A stretch of DNA of 32,917 nucleotides from Phycisphaerales bacterium (GTDB taxonomy: Bacteria > Planctomycetota > Phycisphaerae > Tepidisphaerales > Tepidisphaeraceae): positions 1-32,917 of the forward strand of contig JADLBV010000044.1 in assembly GCA_020847545.1 (NCBI GenBank), written 5' to 3'. The position numbers and the translations under genes are program-made. Positions within the stretch are counted from its first letter, which is position 1. Each line of letters starts with the position of its first letter. Positions 31,653-32,917 of this stretch are shown piece after piece. The notes beneath the pieces are model-generated. The model was not told the origin of the DNA, did not search any database, and saw only the letters and a list, made by a program, of their open reading frames with translations.

Positions 31653-32792
31653 ATGCGTGATCCTCGCGAATACATATCGGCCCGTGCGATGGGCGTGGAT
31701 GCTTCGGGTATCCGCAAGGTCTTCGATCTGGCGGCCAAGATGAAGGACCCGATCAATTTTTCGATCGGACTGCCCGATTTTGACGTGCCGCAAGTCGCCA
31801 AGTCGGCCGCCATCGAGGCGATCAAAAGCGGCCACAATCGATACACGCAGACCCAGGGGATCGCTCCGTTGCGCGAACGTCTTCGCCGCGATTTGTCGGC
31901 CGAGGTTGGACGGGATGTGGGTGATGTGCTGATCACCAGCGGCGTGTCGGGAGGGTTGTTCCTGGCGATTTTATCGGTGATCAATCCGGGCGATGAGGCG
32001 ATTTTCCTCGATCCCTATTTCGTCATGTCCAAACACCTGCTGACACTGGCCGGCGGCAAGTCGGTGGCGGTGGACAGCTACCCTGATTTTCGATTTCACG
32101 CCGACCGGGTTGAACGGGCCATCACGCCGCGAACCAAGATGCTGATGCTCAATTCGCCCAGCAATCCCACCGGCGTGGTGATGAGCCAGCAAGAGGTGGA
32201 TCAGGCGGTCGAGCTGGCCCGCAAGCATGATCTGCTGCTGTTGAGCGACGAGATTTACGAGCCGTTTTTGTACGATGACGCCGGCGGCACCAAGCCCAAG
32301 CTCGCCTCCGCCGCCAGGCAATATGACAAGACGATCATCCTGCGCGGGTTTTCCAAAAGCCACGCCATGACCGGCTGGCGGTTGGGATATGCGGCCGGGC
32401 CGGAGGCGATCCTCTCGCAGATGACCAAATTGCAACAGTACACATTTGTCTGCGCCCCATCCCCGTTGCAATACGCGGCATTGAAGGCGCTGGATGTGCC
32501 GATGGATCAGCCGGTGGCCGAATATCGCCGCAAGCGCGATCTGGTCCACAACCTACTGTCCAAACGATTTGAAGTGGTCCGGCCGCAGGGTGCGTTTTAC
32601 ATCTTCCCCAAGGCTCCGGACGGCCAAAATGCAACCGAATTTGTCGCCAAGGCAATCGAAAACAACGTCCTGATCATCCCCGGAAACGTCTTTTCCGATC
32701 GGGACACGCATTTTCGCATCAGCTACGCCACCACGGACCAGAAGATTCAGGAAGGTTGCGACATCCTCAATCGGCTGACCGGGTCAGGGTAA
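31653..32792 (+). CDS. Class I/II PLP-dependent aminotransferase
   Basis: The 379-residue fold-type I enzyme has the PLP lysine Lys235 in RGFSKSHAMTGWRLGY, the cofactor-binding NSPSNPTG (Asn171), and DEIYEPF (Asp199, Tyr202). An Arg near the C-terminus (HFRISYAT) should bind the substrate carboxylate. It resembles aspartate or aromatic aminotransferases; the substrate cannot be fixed. It starts two bases after the nuoG-like stop codon, so the two are likely on one transcript, though no metabolic link is clear. A family A repeat begins right after its stop codon. Confidence 0.9.
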   Translation: MRDPREYISARAMGVDASGIRKVFDLAAKMKDPINFSIGLPDFDVPQVAKSAAIEAIKSGHNRYTQTQGIAPLRERLRRDLSAEVGRDVGDVLITSGVSGGLFLAILSVINPGDEAIFLDPYFVMSKHLLTLAGGKSVAVDSYPDFRFHADRVERAITPRTKMLMLNSPSNPTGVVMSQQEVDQAVELARKHDLLLLSDEIYEPFLYDDAGGTKPKLASAARQYDKTIILRGFSKSHAMTGWRLGYAAGPEAILSQMTKLQQYTFVCAPSPLQYAALKALDVPMDQPVAEYRRKRDLVHNLLSKRFEVVRPQGAFYIFPKAPDGQNATEFVAKAIENNVLIIPGNVFSDRDTHFRISYATTDQKIQEGCDILNRLTGSG

Positions 32793-32917
32793 TCGCATTT
32801 ATAATATTAGCGGCATTCATAATGCCCGCAGAGCCTCTTTATCCCCTCCCCCGGTACTCCGGGGGAGGGTTAGGGTGGGGGTTTTTCCTCGAATTCGGCG
32901 ATACAGCCCCCTCCCCA
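32793..32917. repeat. Interspersed palindromic repeat, family A (copy 3, right end cut by window)
   Basis: The copy begins next to the stop codon of the aminotransferase with CGCATTTATAATATTAGCGG, which matches the left terminus of the complete copy at 18529-18545. The G-rich block (32859-32882) again has four G tracts, here with tracts of five, three, three and five. The window ends within the C-rich half. Confidence 0.88.

Overview
The window looks like a chromosomal segment from a member of the Planctomycetota, most likely of the Phycisphaerae type. This is inferred from protein features, not from a marker gene: a PEP-CTERM exported protein (1213-2142), a prepilin-like protein with a C-terminal VDGHVEF motif (3011-3829), and a fairly high-GC, densely packed gene layout on both strands. 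No rRNA, tRNA, CRISPR array, insertion sequence or complete prophage was seen.

Layout. 1-1212: end of an interspersed repeat, a SocA-like (Panacea) antitoxin-domain gene and a divergent control region. 1213-4916: PEP-CTERM protein, then a tight group of a methyltransferase, a prepilin-like protein and an anchored protein, then an exported GlcG/HbpS-family protein. 4935-9624 (minus strand): hisS and tig separated by a second type of repeat, then a zinc-type dehydrogenase with a winged-helix regulator. 9692-14967: the most unusual region. A self-cleaving CI/LexA-type repressor faces, across a promoter/operator region, a run of genes for a helix-turn-helix protein, a small ABC-type ATPase, a GNAT acetyltransferase, a phage-type terminase large subunit, a small Cys-rich protein and a XerD-type recombinase. 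15049-18507: GH57 glycosidase, htpX, a FlgO/TolB-N-like exported protein and pyrE. 18523-18698: a complete copy of the first repeat. 18814-22971: DUF485 protein with an acetate-type sodium symporter, a PrsW-like membrane protein and a low-complexity exported protein. 23179-28221: stand-alone Nfu N-domain protein, a 24-residue basic peptide, pyrF, murD, an FAD monooxygenase and a methyltransferase. 28409-32792: beta-helix exported protein, a NuoG-like iron-sulfur protein and an aminotransferase. The window ends inside a third copy of the first repeat.

How the genes work together. Most are housekeeping: translation and folding (hisS, tig), membrane quality control (htpX), pyrimidine synthesis (pyrE, pyrF), peptidoglycan synthesis (murD), respiration (nuoG-like) and acetate or organic acid uptake (DUF485 plus symporter). 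The 9.7-15.0 kb region stands apart. It pairs a repressor that should be destroyed by RecA-type signalling with DNA-packaging and recombination genes, but has no portal, capsid or tail genes. It may be a domesticated phage module or an undescribed damage-inducible DNA-processing system. Two families of G-rich palindromic repeats sit between genes, and one of them supplies the ribosome binding site of two different genes.
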